Source: Carposina sasakii
Taxonomy: Eukaryota; Arthropoda; Insecta; Lepidoptera; Carposinidae
Direction of reading: 5' to 3'
DNA length: 64,000 bases
NCBI GenBank assembly: GCA_014607495.2
Contig: CP053168.1
Span: 1 to 64,000, forward strand
Shown: one piece after another, positions 21,163-32,744 of the stretch
Numbering within the stretch: position 1 is the first letter of the stretch
Layout: every line of letters starts with the position of its first letter
Translations under genes and position numbers: made by a program
The notes under the pieces: generated by a model
Database searches by the model: none
Seen by the model: the letters and a program-made list of their open reading frames with translations, nothing else
What the model was told of the DNA's origin: nothing

Positions 21163-23589
21163 GGGGTTAGGCCACTCTACAGGGTGCAAAAATAGTCTGA
21201 GTTGTGATTTTTTTTCCAGGGAAAATATAAAGTCAATTGATTTTACTTAAGAACAAGTTTATTGTACATATGGTTGACTGTAAACCATAATTTTTATAGA
21301 ACAGTGTAATTAGAAATTGCGACTGTGCACAGTTTCCCAGATGACCTCTCTCTTATGGAAGGATCCACGGCCGTACTATCAGCTCCTGTAAATTTTCAAT
21401 TCTGATGAGTCACTGAATTTTGTGTTGTTGTATATAACAACAGCTAGAGAAGTACATAGGGTTTTTCTCATATATTGATTTTTCGCCGATTGGCGCACTT
21501 TTGAAGTCAAACTTGCAAAATTCGCAAAAAAAATCTTCAGAAAATTTTGTATAACAAATGGGCTATGCTATATAAACAAAAAATCCTACGTACTTCTTCA
21601 GACAATGTATTTCTAAAGATCTAGTGAAAATTTAAAGTGAATTGGTTGCAAATTGTTCGAGTTATGGGTGCGGCCAAGTTGAAAAATGCAGTTTAGAGAT
21701 AATGGCGTTTAAAGTTTGAAGTTCAGAAAAATCATAAAAAAAATTTGCAATAACTTTAATCCGCGATGCCTGCACCATATAATTGGCCTTCTAGATTAGT
21801 GTCCTGCTCTTCCATTTCCTTCCTATTGGATTTTAAAGCGATCCTCCACGCTCTCGCAGCTTCAGACAGCGATCTCTCTGCAAGCTTTATGCGCTCTTTG
21901 TCTATCTCCAAGCACATTCCGTAGCTGTTCGGGCCGATTTCTAAACCCATCGCTTTTAATATGTGCAAAATTGAAGCAAAGCCGTCATTGTACACGCAGA
22001 CTGCAATGTCCGTAGCTATGTCCAATACAATTTTACCACTAGAAATGGATTTAGGAGCTAATGCCCACACAGTGGAATTAAAACTTTCATTGCAGTTCTG
22101 AGTATAACCACCGATGCATCTAGTAAGAAGATCGTCTCTGGTCAATTCTTCGTAGACTGGCTTGATAGCTTTATACACTCCAATTGGAAGAGCTGCTTTA
22201 TGTTTGTACTCAGCCAAACTATTTGTAGCTTTCGCCTTTTGCCATGAGCACCATGAGTCCTCTCCGATCGGACATTTATCGTGCTTTGGTTTTGCATCGG
22301 TAGATAGTTTATGATCAAGCGTAGCCCATATACTGTTCCGCATGTTTTTAACCGAATCGCAGTTTCTACGAATGGCTAATCCGTAATAAATAGAGAGTTC
22401 GTCTATCAGTTTCCCCGTCAATTTGCCCCTTCCGCCGAGACCCTTGGTATTTTTTTTCAAATTACGTAGGCGGGTACCCATTCGCTTTTGAACGTGATCT
22501 ATACACTCTTTCTTGAGTACGATGATATCCTCATAGGGCTGAGCATCAGTAATGCCTTTGAAAGTTTTACAATCACCGTCACCAATATAATGGGTGTATT
22601 TTACTTGGTGCAAAGCTTCGGACCGTTGAAACATTTGAACAACTGCATCAACCTCCATTTTTCCTGCTGATCCGTCGTGATTTACATCGCAGTTATCTTT
22701 GTGATTTTGTGCCCATTCCGCATATTCGTCGGTATCTTCTTTATTCTTCCAGTACTCACACGCCTTACAGTACTTAGATTTCACTGTGCAGTCTACGATT
22801 TTTGAACTATAATTGCCAATAAGACTCACCAAACCAAACAAGGACGTGAACCCACGTTTTCTCCATGAACCATCGCCTGATACCATGATTCCATTTTCTC
22901 CTTTTTCAGAAGAAATAGATGACTCGTTTTTCGCTGCTTTCATCATACTTTTTGCGGAAACTGCTTTAGTTGCAATTGAAATTCTTTTGACAATCTTATC
23001 GTAAAAAGAGTGAAACATTGGCCGAGGTAATTCCATGAATGCACAAAACTTTTTCATTCCTTGCAAACCGATTCCAAGTAACCGCATGGAAATTACTATT
23101 CTACGGTTTATTTCATAGCCTTTTTCAATGAATGGACCACTCGGTATTTCGGTCTGTACACATTTTTCACAGGACACTATGATTTTGAATCCCAAACCGC
23201 GTTTTCCACTTTCCGTGAATTTACAAACTTTACAAACGACAACGTTTGAAATTGCTGCAAAAACTGCAATGAAGTTTATCATACGATAACCAAAACCTTA
23301 GACCAGAATTTCATGGGTGGTGAGCAGCAGCCCGTGCTTTCTGTATATCTATACATTTATGTACAGATATACATTTATGTATAGAGGAGTTTACAATTAT
23401 GTACATAAAGATATTTATTACCGATATAAAAAAAGCGGGGGCGCTGCCGCTGCACATTGCTGAAAAAATACCGGCCTGAGCGATATTTCCCGGCCATAAT
23501 CTTTCGGGATATCATTCTTCAGATTCTAGGGAATCGTTTGAAACAAAAAAAAAATCGATTTTTGGGAAATTCTATACTGGCCTAACCCC
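21163..23589 (-). mobile_element. Kolobok-like (Mutator-like transposase) DNA transposon in the gypsy leader
   Basis: The termini are GGGGTTAGGCCA and TGGCCTAACCCC, perfect over 12 bp. TTAA lies on both sides (21159-21162, 23590-23593). TTAA duplication plus an RRGG start fits the Kolobok superfamily; the transposase resembles proteins annotated as Mutator-like in arthropods. It sits between the gypsy primer-binding site and gag. Length is 2427 bp. Stretches 21163-21755 and 23283-23589 are non-coding. Confidence 0.85.
21756..23282 (-). CDS. Kolobok/Mutator-like transposase, full-length open frame
   Basis: Open over 508 codons. Features are paired cysteines near the N-terminus (CKVCKF ... CEKC), then SGDGSWRKRGFTSLFGLV with a likely catalytic Asp, and KYCKACEYW ... 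CDVNHDGSAGKME. Next come THYIGDGDCKTF with a second conserved acidic cluster, CIDHVQKRMGTRLR, and a C-terminal CIGGYTQNCNESFNSTVW. This order is that of the arthropod Mutator-like transposase domain family. The ATG at 23282 is the first in frame and upstream sequence is non-coding. No stops or shifts are visible, so the protein could be functional. The family name is from memory; TTAA ends favour Kolobok over true MULEs, which make 9-bp duplications. Confidence 0.8.
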   Translation of the reverse strand: MINFIAVFAAISNVVVCKVCKFTESGKRGLGFKIIVSCEKCVQTEIPSGPFIEKGYEINRRIVISMRLLGIGLQGMKKFCAFMELPRPMFHSFYDKIVKRISIATKAVSAKSMMKAAKNESSISSEKGENGIMVSGDGSWRKRGFTSLFGLVSLIGNYSSKIVDCTVKSKYCKACEYWKNKEDTDEYAEWAQNHKDNCDVNHDGSAGKMEVDAVVQMFQRSEALHQVKYTHYIGDGDCKTFKGITDAQPYEDIIVLKKECIDHVQKRMGTRLRNLKKNTKGLGGRGKLTGKLIDELSIYYGLAIRRNCDSVKNMRNSIWATLDHKLSTDAKPKHDKCPIGEDSWCSWQKAKATNSLAEYKHKAALPIGVYKAIKPVYEELTRDDLLTRCIGGYTQNCNESFNSTVWALAPKSISSGKIVLDIATDIAVCVYNDGFASILHILKAMGLEIGPNSYGMCLEIDKERIKLAERSLSEAARAWRIALKSNRKEMEEQDTNLEGQLYGAGIAD

Positions 23590-23616
23590 TTAAGTTGTTT
23601 TGATTTTCTTCTTTTT

Positions 23617-23629
23617 CCGTTGGGCGCCA
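23617..23629 (-). promoter_or_regulatory. gypsy primer-binding site
   Basis: On the minus strand TGGCGCCCAACGG starts three bases after the LTR end CTTCA. It matches the tRNA-Lys-type primer site of gypsy-group elements and fixes the 5' LTR boundary. Confidence 0.8.
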
Positions 23630-23632
23630 CTA

Positions 23633-23809
23633 TGAAGGGTGGTTAAGTGAATCACCAATATAGGACCACAGTAGGGTTGTGTATTGACAACAGAACTCAA
23701 TTTACAGGGTGTATTTAGGTACATTCACTGATAGTTTATTCCTAAGCTAAACGTCAAGGGATGGACTGCAAGTGGCTATCGCAACCCTCTCCGTATAAGT
23801 AGACTTAAT
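23633..23809 (-). repeat. 5' LTR remnant of the gypsy element
   Basis: Matches 16298-16475 with only a few substitutions (for example GAATCACC for GAAACACC and TTTAGG for TGTAGG), then breaks off at AGACTTAA where a TAA-repeat LINE tail begins. The remaining 230 or so bp of the LTR are missing from the window. Confidence 0.9.
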
Positions 23810-25208
23810 AATAATAATAATAATAAAATTTATTTAATATCAAACATTTGGTATACATACATTAAAAATCTTAAAATTTAAATAGGTAGTATATAAAATT
23901 TACCTAAACTAGGCTGAGCCTGTGCTTTAGGTTTGCGAAAACTCATGATTATGAAAAGTAAATTAATAAATACATGCATAAAAGATTCTTACATTTTGAT
24001 CTATGTAACTATTTCTTTACATAAAAATTAAAACTAAATAAACACATGTAAAAAAGAGTGTTACTATTTGATATACTATATACCTTTTTTTTTAACATAA
24101 AAATAATTTAAAACTATATATTTACTATTTATCTACCGTAAGCAAGTTCTCGGTTTCGTCATAGGACAGCTCCTGCAGACATTTGTAAACTTGTTTCTTA
24201 CAATCAAAGTAATTGAGGTTATATATGTAATAAACTTTATTTATTCTATTGTATAACAAGGGTCCCATATAGGCAAAAAATCTATTTGTAAAAGCAAACG
24301 GTGTTGAGGAAACAGTACAAACAATATCTTTTCGTCTTTTGTTAGTCTCGTCATGATCATAAGCAAGCACTTTGTGCTGTTTTAGAACAGTGTGCATTAT
24401 AAAAAGCTGGCGGACGGTTAGCACCTTGCAAGAATTATAAAGTAGGGAAGTTGGAAATAGGAAGGGACGAAACGTAGCCACCTTAAGTATTGCGCGTTGA
24501 GCTCGCTCGAGAGATAGTATGATGGTTTTATGTGTTCCACCCCATGAGCTGATACAGTACTGAATTATGGATTGACCAAGGACCTGATAAACTTGTTTAA
24601 TTAATTTTGAATCAGCAATAAGCCGTAGTTTTTTGAATACATATAGTAACTTCCGTACTCTACTAACTACTTCTTGTATATGTGCTCGGAAAGAGAGGGT
24701 TTCATCGAGTGTAACCCCAAGATACTTGATACTTGTAGTTTTTTGGATATGTGGACAATTACAGGAGAGACCAGAAAGACATAAATGGGCATAGATATGA
24801 GGATATAAAACAATATGATGGGTTTGGCGCATGGTAAAATGGATGTACTTAGTTTTATCAGCGTTTAGTGTTAGTAAATTATATTGAAGCCAGTTATTTA
24901 CAGTATTAAACCCTTGTTGTGCATAATTAAAAAGCTCCGTATTGGTGTTAGCTGAGAAAATTAAAGCAGTATCATCAGCATAGGAAATTATCTTGCCTTG
25001 TTCCAGATTTAGGTTACACAAGTCGTTAATGTAAATTAAAAACAGGGTAGGACCCAGGATACTTCCCTGAGGGACTCCAAAGCTGGTGTTTTGCTGGTCA
25101 TCACTGATAAAGTTTTCTTTTTTGACACATTGGTATCTGTTGTCTAAGTAGTCTGCTAGTAATTTATGTTGAGTGCCTCTTATACCTAAGGAGTCTAACT
25201 TTTTTTAA
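23810..25208 (-). mobile_element. 5'-truncated LINE (Jockey/CR1-like) with (TTA)n tail
   Basis: On the minus strand it starts inside the RT domain at about 25208 and ends in a TTA microsatellite (23827-23810) abutting the gypsy LTR. Such a 3' simple-repeat tail and 5' truncation are typical of target-primed insertion. The 3' UTR is about 315 bp. At its 5' side it joins the broken pogo-like element B. Confidence 0.82.
24125..25208 (-). pseudogene. LINE reverse transcriptase, 5' truncated
   Basis: A continuous frame from about 25208 carries GVPQGSILGPTLFLIYINDL, then ISYADDTALIF with the catalytic YADD. It continues with the thumb and connection (KYLGVTLDETLSF, RAQRAILKVATFRPF) to a natural-looking C-terminus at 24125. 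The endonuclease and the first RT blocks are missing. Apart from truncation the frame is intact, suggesting a fairly young insertion. Clade assignment (Jockey or CR1 group) is by wording only. Confidence 0.85.
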
Positions 25209-26367
25209 AGGATGGGTACAGATACCGTGTCATGGGGGTATGAATCTTCCGGTTGCACTACAAGCACAAATTACAGTAGTTAATTGTCCCCGTTCATTAG
25301 AAGCTACGACACCGACCTGTTTTTTACCTTTAACAGATATAACTCGTGGTGGTTTTCCGGCACTTGTTTTTACGCCTGTCTCGTCCATATTATAAATATC
25401 ATCTGGGCAACACATGAAATTATGCTGTGACAGCACATGCCACAAATTATCATAGAAGCGACCTACTTGCGTGCGGTTAAAAGCAGAACAACGTGCAATC
25501 GAAGTAGGCTCGGGGTGCCTAAAAGATAATTGAGGATGCCTTTTCATAAATCCTTCAACCCATGCTTTGCCGGCTTGTTCTCCTTTAAAAGGGTGGGGGA
25601 TATTATTTTGTTTAGCCAGTTGAAATGCCAAACCCTTAAGAGATTCTATTGTTAAGCCGAAAAACACACCATCAAGTTCTACAGCTAGTTCATATATCTC
25701 CTGTTCAATACTTGCGTCGAAAACTGGTCGAAATCTTCCCAAAGTCTTAGTTGCATCTCCTTTTTTAATATGACGATGAAGAGTTCCAACGGGGATTCCA
25801 TACTTGACTGATGCAGACTTTATTGTTGTTGTTTTCGCCTCTTCCATTGCTTTTTTCATATCTTCTTCACTCCAAGCCGCTTGCTTTGTCTTTCTCTTGT
25901 AGTTATGGACCATCTGTGAATAATTTGTTTAATCATTATACAGCTTCAAGACAATCTGACTTAAAATACTAAAGAAAGGGGAAAAAATTCCACTTTGCCC
26001 ATACGGTATTTTTGTAATAATAATAAAACTGTTCAAAACCTGATAGAATTACAAGATTAATGGCATGGAAATGAATAAATAAGATCATGAAAGCAACAAA
26101 ATAGCAAAACAGAATGACACAAAAACGTACCTTTACTCATTTAATTCACTCTTGAAGATTACGTGTTTTCACAAAAATTGGCGCGAATTTGATCACAGCA
26201 CGCGTGTGTCTCGCTCGGCTGTCACTGGCGCACTGAATTCTGAACGCGGCCACTAGAGGGCAACGAGAATGCGTCGACATCGCTGCGCTGCGCGTATTAT
26301 ATGTATTTATACATAATTTTATTCATTTCCACTTTGCCCACCCGTTCCAGTTTGCCCCCCCTTCCCC
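25209..26367 (-). mobile_element. pogo-like transposon B, 3' half missing
   Basis: The right end reads TTTGCCCCCCCTTCCCC followed by TA (26368-26369), the same GGGGAAGGGGG-type end as elements A and D. Internal subterminal words TTTGCCCATACGG (about 25995) and TTTGCCCACCCGTTCCAG (about 26333) match the end motif. The left part, including most of the DDE domain, is lost at the junction with the LINE. Confidence 0.85.
25230..25913 (-). pseudogene. pogo-like transposase, N-terminal 227 residues only
   Basis: Starts MVHNYKRKTKQAAWSEEDM, a pipsqueak-type HTH (about residues 8-55). A CENP-B-like second HTH follows (AWVEGFMKRHPQLSFRHPEP). The first catalytic Asp is intact in IYNMDETGVKT, then KGKKQVGVVASNERG. 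It ends at FIPP followed by TGA close to the truncation junction. The second and third catalytic Asp are absent. The start ATG is followed by good coding sequence and preceded by non-coding DNA. Confidence 0.9.
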
Positions 26368-26369
26368 TA

Positions 26370-27054
26370 ATATTATTATATTTTTAGATAAAAAGTAGCT
26401 TAAGTACTTACTGGGGATATAATAATAATTTATGCAATTTCAGCCTAATCTGTTCGTGTAAAAAGGTTACAAAAACAGATAGACTTATTTTCATATTTAT
26501 AATCAAAATGTGGACAGCATTCAGAAGAGCAGTGTCGCACTACCTGTAAATATTAAACTACGATATTTAAGAAAAATATTCTTTGCTTACCACGTGTACC
26601 TACCTAAGTTCACCCGCTTAACTGGAACGACGCAATGTCCACATTCGTCAAACTGTCGCTGCGGAGTGCGGGACGCGGGTCGCGCGCGAATTCGAACAAA
26701 CGAACGGCGGACCGTGGCAACCGCGACGGGAGGGGTGGAGGAACGCTGAATATACTTGGTTCGCCGGTTGGTCGTGGTGTGCGTGCAAGCATAGTGCGTG
26801 TCTCGCAGGCGGGCCAATTTTTTTAAATTTATTTATTTTGTAAAACCCGGTCTACAAATGAAACCTTCCTCGGACGCTCCCCGGATGCCCTCTAAATTAG
26901 GACAAATCCGGGGAAACCCGGACGGCTGGCAACCCTAACATATGGGAATGGGGATAAAATGCAGTAGTCCTGGTCTATATAATTAAACATTTCGTTTAAA
27001 TAAAATCAATTCAAGATATGTAATTTGACTATCAAGACCTACTTACAGTGAACA
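26370..27054. other. No confident gene; GC-rich block
   Basis: A CpG-rich segment at about 26640-26815 interrupts AT-rich sequence. Overlapping frames of 60-80 codons on both strands look like composition artefacts. The end of the block (CGGCTGGCAACCCTAACA, about 26920-26940) resembles the end of a common insect MITE. I see no defined feature. Confidence 0.35.
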
Positions 27055-27249
27055 TCTATACATATAATAAAATTGTAATGGATCGATGTTTGTGCACGCT
27101 AATCTCAGAAACGGCTGAACCGATTTCGGTGCAGTTTTCAGGAATATGTTGTGACAGGTCCCACTTAACATATAGGCTACTTTTTATCCGGGATAATATC
27201 GACATTTTTTTTTTCAGTTCACGCGGACGGAGTCGCGCGCGTCCACTAG
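27055..27249 (+). mobile_element. Helitron-like non-autonomous element, complete
   Basis: Begins TCTATACATATAATAAAATTG and ends GCGCGCGTCCACTAG between A (27054) and T (27250), as expected for Helitrons (TC...CTRR in an AT site). A CGCGGACGGAGTCGCGCGCG stretch near the 3' end can form the short hairpin typical of this class. It has no coding capacity. Family members also occur at 13670-13878, 45040-45290 and about 10740-10920. Confidence 0.7.
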
Positions 27250-27856
27250 TAAGTAATATGTTTGTGACCGATATGGAAAGTTTAGTGAACAATTTGGATT
27301 TGTTCATGGTGTTAAAAGAACAGTTGGGTTCATTGTCTGACAGTTAAAAACTTTTTGAATATATGTAGTAGACGCTACATTTAGAATTAAAGAATATATT
27401 TAACGACGGAAGAAACAAGTGCAAAATTCCGGACCATTTGTCAGAAGTTTTGTTCCAATATTTCGGGTAGATGGGAGAGATCAAATAGAGCCCTTACTAC
27501 CAATTTTTTTTAAAGAAATGGAGATTGGCTCGAAACTGCCATAATCTGGTACCCCACCTAGAATTTCAATCGCCCTATGTAAAAAATTTACTTCCATGAA
27601 GTCGCAGCCGTTATTTAGTTTTTTTATAATACATTGTAATTGCAGGTTATCCAATATAATTAAAGCCACATTATTTAAACATTGCCCAGTTATTTTTGTA
27701 GATGCCAATAGGTAATACCCCATTAATTTTTTATTCGCCTCGATAATAATAAGCTCTATAAAACAAGTTGTACATGCTCTCAATAAGCCTGAACTTATAA
27801 ATAAATATGTTATGTTTCCTCTAAGTCAAGTTGGAAGAGAACAGCTAACGACAAAG
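27250..27856. other. No confident gene; one unassigned minus-strand frame
   Basis: A 100-codon minus-strand frame (27481-27783) has plausible amino-acid composition (GYYLLASTKITGQCLNNVAL, EVNFLHRAIEILGGVPDYG) but no ATG at its start and no family I recognise. It may be a decayed exon. The rest is AT-rich sequence without signal. Confidence 0.35.
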
Positions 27857-28258
27857 TAAAGGTGTATAAACCCACCTTATCTGATGTGTCGTGACGTGAT
27901 GGCTAGTTTTCACGTTTATCTGTCGTGTTCTGACGCCCTCTGACGATATTTTGAATCAATACAGCCGTAGCTCTAGGAAAGGCGACGCGTTTTAAATATT
28001 TTCCCACGAGTTATCTTCAGATTCTGATTCAGATTATGAAGAAGACATTCAATTTATGATACTGGCTTTATTAACAAAAGAAAGAAAGAGTAGAAGACAT
28101 TGGATTCATCCCCTCAATAGAACAAGAGAAATTAATGGCGAGTTTCATTGTCTCATTAAAGTGCTTGAAAACGATGACGAAAAATTTCATCAGTATTTCA
28201 GATTGTCGAAAGCACAGTTTGAACAAGTACATTCTTTAATTGAAGATGATGTAAAGAA

Positions 28259-28413
28259 TATTAAAACACAATGGTGGTTGTTGTATCAACTGACATTTAT
28301 TCTTTTTAATTATTGTAGACATAAGTCATCTGACAGATAATGCCAACTTTAACCCAATGGCTCTAGTCTATTATATTATTTAGTTACATACACATTACTA
28401 TGTATATTCAACA
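28259..28413 (-). repeat. copia 3' LTR (155 bp)
   Basis: Identical by eye to 32460-32614. The unit runs TATTAAAACACAATGG ... TATATTCAACA on the plus strand. The LTR is unusually short. Confidence 0.92.
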
Positions 28414-28453
28414 CCCTAACTTAACAAAATAATCAAAAATAAGTAATAGGCAA

Positions 28454-31400
28454 TTAAATTTCAAATATGCCCATTAACTTCAAAAACTTATAATGTTTAT
28501 TTGCACTTAAACTTTTAGTAAGCAAGTCTGCTGGCATTTCTAAGGTAGGTATATATTCAATTTTTATTTTATTTTCTAAGACACATTCTCTAGCAAAATG
28601 ATGCCTTATGTCAATGTGTTTAGTGCGTTTATTGTGAAACAAAGGATTGTATGCTAATTTAATAGAACTTTGGTTATCGCTATACAAACACACTGGCATA
28701 CCATCATTTGATACAATTAATTCACTCAATATGCCTTTCAGATATATTGCCTCCTTACAAGATTCAGATAAGGCCATATACTCGGCTTCTGTACTGGAGA
28801 GTGCTACAGTTTTTTGTTTTTTAGATTCATAAGAAATCACAGATCCTGACATTATGAAGCAAAACCCAGTATATGAGCGCCTATCTAAAGTACAAGATGC
28901 CCAATCAGCATCAACATAACCATATAAGTTACAACCAGTCTTCTTATATACTAAACCATAACTTTTAGTTTTCTTTAAATATCTTAACAAACGTTTCAAA
29001 TGCTTCCAATGAGTTTCATTGAAACAACCATTATACTGACTTAGGAAACTTACACTAAATGAAATATCAGGCCTTGTTAGGACAGACAAGTACATCAAGC
29101 ACCCAATTAATTGTTGATAGGGATAATTCTTAGAAAGTTCATTGTTAACTGCCTTTCCTAATTTTAAGTTAATTTCCATTGGTGTATTTGAATGTGAACA
29201 ATCTGACATATTAAATTTCTTAAGAATAGTCTCTATGAACTGTTTCTGATCAACAGTAATAGAATGCTTAGAAACATTTATATGCATTCCCAAACATTGT
29301 TTTATCTCACCTAAGTCTTTTATTCTAAATTTTACTACTAACTCATTTATCAATTCTTCATAGGTATTCTGACAATTATAGAAAACAAAGAAATCATCTA
29401 CAAATAGTGCAATAAAAGTTTTTACATTATTATCATTCTTTATAAAGAGACATGGTTCAAAGCTTGACTTTTTATACCCTAACTGAAACAGACAATCTTC
29501 TACACAGGTGTACCAAGCTCTAGCTGACTGCTTGAGGCCATAGACAGCTTTCTTTAGTTTTAAGACCTTTTTGTTACCACAATTTTCAATACCTGAATAT
29601 TCTGGTATTTCCATAAACACTGTTTTATCAAGAAATCCATTTAAGAATGCAGTAGGTACATCGAGATGATTAATTTTTAGATCTTCTTCAACACTTAAAG
29701 CTAACAATAGTCTTAGAGTAGAGTATCTTAATACTGGAGAAAAAGTCTCATTAAAGTCTATGCCTTTTTTCTGGGTAAAACCCTTAGCAACAAGTCTTGC
29801 CCTAAAACGCACTTCACCTTCACTATTGTACTTCTTCTTAAACACCCACTTATTTTTCACTACTGTGCCTTCTTTTGGTCTATTCACTATTTCCCATGTA
29901 TCGTTGTCATGAAACGACTTCAATTCTTCTTCAATAGCCCTAGACCATTGATCTTTTTCAGGTCCACTTATCACTTCACTAAGAGAAAACTGATCACCTG
30001 ATATTTCTGCACACATGTTTGCACTTTGATAATAATCTGGTTTGCGTCTAACTCTTTTTTCTGGTAGATTCATGTCACACTGCCCTTCGGTGGGATCTAT
30101 TGCATCTGACAAAGAGATTGTGTCAGCAAAAGTGTCATCTGATGAATCACTTGAGTCGGGAACATATGTCGTATCATTTCTGTTTTCTTCATCTGAGTTG
30201 CTCTCAGGGATCATATTGTCTGATTCTTTAGGTTTCTTATCTTCAATTACAAGAGATGTTGTTGAATTGTCATACACATTTTCCATGACAACTACATCTC
30301 TGGCTATAATAACATTATGTGTAGCAGGATCATACAAGCGATATCCCTTGATATTTTCAGAATATCCAACTAGGTACATCTTCTTCGCTTTCTTATCCCA
30401 TTTCTTTCTTCGTTCTTTGGGAACATGAACCATTACCTGGCTACCGAACACACGTAAGTGACTCAAATCTGGTTTTCTGCCCTGCCATATTTCATATGGA
30501 GTTTTATCCTGGTCTATACCTGCTGCTGGTGATCTGTTTTTAATATATACTGCCGTGTTCACAGCTTCTGCCCAAAGAAATTTTTCAAACTGGGTGTCAT
30601 AAAGGAGACAACGAGCTTTCTCAACAATTGATCTATTGTATCTTTCACACAATCCATTTTGTTCTGGTGTGTAACTGTTTGTTTTTTGGTGAAGTATCCC
30701 ACACTGCCTCAGATAGTTAGCCATTTCTGTGGAACAAAACTCTCCCCCATTGTCAGATCTTAGAACCTTTATTCTCTTTGACTGCTGATTTTCAACAAAC
30801 TCCTTGTATTGTTTGAAGTACATCAATGTTTGACTCTTTGATCTTAAAAAGTACACAGTACACATTCTGCTAAAGTCATCCACGAACAATAGAAAGTATC
30901 TAGCTTTACCAAGACTTTCATTTTCCATCGGTCCGCACAAATCTGTGTGAACTAGCTCTAGGACTTCCTGACTTCGGCTGGTACTTACAGGGAATGGCAG
31001 TCTTGTTTGTTTTCCTTCACAACAAACTATGCAGTTAGACTTACTAGTATCACATTTATCTTCAAAACTGACACCTTTCACAACACCATTTCTCAGCTTG
31101 TTTAAGTCGTTTGCATTTAGATGACCGAGTCGTCTATGCCAAGTGCTACTCATAGTGTTTACAGCTGCTGCTAAGAGTTTTTGTGTTTGAACAACATTCA
31201 ATCTGTACACACCATTGTTTTGAACTGCCTCACCGATACAACAATTTAGTGAATTGTAAATTGAACATCCATGTTGATTAAAGATCACTTTATTGCCGCT
31301 GGCAATAATTCTGCTCACAGATAATAAGTTCGTGGTGAGGTTAGGTATACATAAAACATTGTTCACTTCAATAATATATTGTGTATCACCAACTCTAGTT

Positions 31401-32389
31401 TTAAGCTCTAGATCACCTGAGCATAAAACCTGTACGACGGTTTGATTTGCTACGACAATCTCCTTTATCTTGGGTTAATAACAAATATTTGACAATAAGT
31501 TTATATCCGAAACTAAATGTGTGCTTGCGCCGGAATCCAAGTGCCAGTCTGATTGACTGAATCCTTTTGCGAGGAAAACTGCACTGAATGCATTTTTATT
31601 CATTTTTTCGCCAACAGGGCATTGATTTTTAAAATGTCCAATCTGTTTGCACTTATAACAACGAATTATTTTTTTTCGCGCTAAACTGTTTCCACTGACG
31701 TTGACAGAAGATGTCATCGTCGTTCCATTCACTCCGCTATGTTGTAGGGAATGAGTTTTGCTGACGTTTCCAGTATTGCCACTACGCCGGTGAAAACTTT
31801 TGGCGGCAAATGCACCTTCCGACTTAACCTCAAAATCTGCACTCATGTCCAATAGCTTCGTTTTTATCGAGTCTGCACTGATGCTTATGCCCGAGTGTTC
31901 AATGGCCATAATCATTGGCCCGAATTTCTCTGGTAATCCTGCTAACATGAGCGAGCCGATCCATTGATCGTTGATCTCAAAGCCTGTTCCGATTAATTTC
32001 TGAGCTGTTTCGGTGAGCTGGCTGACGTAGTCGGTCATTGTTTCGCAATTCTCTAGGCGTATACTAATAAGGTTTCTTAGTAAACTGATTTTTCGAGAAT
32101 AACCTGAATCATCGAACATATTTTTTAACGTCTTCCATAAATCGTATGTCGTTACTGCTTGTTTAATGTGCACGTACAGAGAAGCGTCTATCGTCAATAT
32201 TAGTTTTGCTTTCGCCTTCGAATCATCTGCTTTGTGTTCAGGCGAAGCCGACGGCGATAGAGGTTCCTTGATATAATCCGCCATTCCTTCCAACACGAGC
32301 ACATTTTCAACGGCGAAACACCAATCGTCGAAATTCTCTCGACCTTTCAATTTCGGAACATTTACCAAATAGCTGCTAGACATTTTCAC
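28454..32389 (-). pseudogene. copia Gag-Pol polyprotein with one internal stop
   Basis: One frame of about 1311 codons broken only by a TAA at 31475-31477. The first part (32389-31478) has a UBN2-type gag (GRENFDDWCFAVENVL), the zinc knuckle CYKCKQIGHFKNQC and protease HLDSGASTHLVSD. After the stop come the GAG-pre-integrase HRRLGHLNANDL and a finger ending CIVCCEGKQ. Integrase follows (HTDLCGPM, RSDNGGEF, PEQNGLCERYN), then RT (KARLVAKGFTQ-like, ALFVDDFFVF in place of the usual YVDD) and RNase H (DADWASCTLDRRS, STEAEYMAL). Given identical LTRs, the stop is either very young or read through. The ATG at 32389 is the first after the leader. Confidence 0.93.
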
Positions 32390-32459
32390 GATTACTAAAC
32401 TTATTTACTGCCAAAAAACTTATTGATTTTTAATTTTATACGTATCTGGGCGCATAACC

Positions 32460-32614
32460 TATTAAAACACAATGGTGGTTGTTGTATCAACTGACATTTA
32501 TTCTTTTTAATTATTGTAGACATAAGTCATCTGACAGATAATGCCAACTTTAACCCAATGGCTCTAGTCTATTATATTATTTAGTTACATACACATTACT
32601 ATGTATATTCAACA
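32460..32614 (-). repeat. copia 5' LTR (155 bp)
   Basis: Identical by eye to 28259-28413. The primer-binding site GGTTATGCGCCCAG lies immediately downstream on the minus strand (about 32458-32445). Confidence 0.92.
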
Positions 32615-32744
32615 AAGAAAATACATACAAGATTTCGTAAGCCTATAGGAACAAGAGAAAGACTTGCAGTATGTTTAAGGTAAGCATTTATTTATTATTT
32701 TGTAGGTATCTCTTAAGTACAATATTTATGAGGGAAAAATAAAA

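Larger units (their letters stand above)
16298..23809 (-). mobile_element. Ty3/gypsy LTR retrotransposon, minus strand, 5' LTR truncated
   Basis: Reading on the minus strand, the remaining 5' LTR piece is 23809-23633. It is followed by a primer-binding site TGGCGCCCAACGG (23629-23617), a leader carrying a nested Kolobok-like element, gag, pol, a polypurine tract (AGAGGGGGAGAA, 16718-16707) and the full 3' LTR (16706-16298). The 5' LTR is cut at 23809 by the tail of a LINE, so no target duplication can be checked. Without the nested element the body is about 5 kb. Confidence 0.92.
28259..32614 (-). mobile_element. Ty1/copia retrotransposon, complete, minus strand
   Basis: The two 155-bp LTRs (28259-28413, 32460-32614) are identical as far as I can compare, so insertion was recent. 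The target duplication is AAGAA (28254-28258, 32615-32619). On the minus strand the LTR starts TGTTGAATATAC. Next to the 5' LTR the sequence GGTTATGCGCCCAG matches the copia-type primer site that uses an internal part of initiator tRNA-Met. It interrupts exon 1 of the Harbinger 1 transposase. Confidence 0.95.

Noticed and set aside
26510..26826. Cluster of 60-79 codon ORFs on both strands
   Set aside because: All overlap one CG-rich block in several frames; composition explains them.
30042..30428. Plus-strand ORF of 128 codons
   Set aside because: It is the antisense shadow of the copia integrase-RT region.
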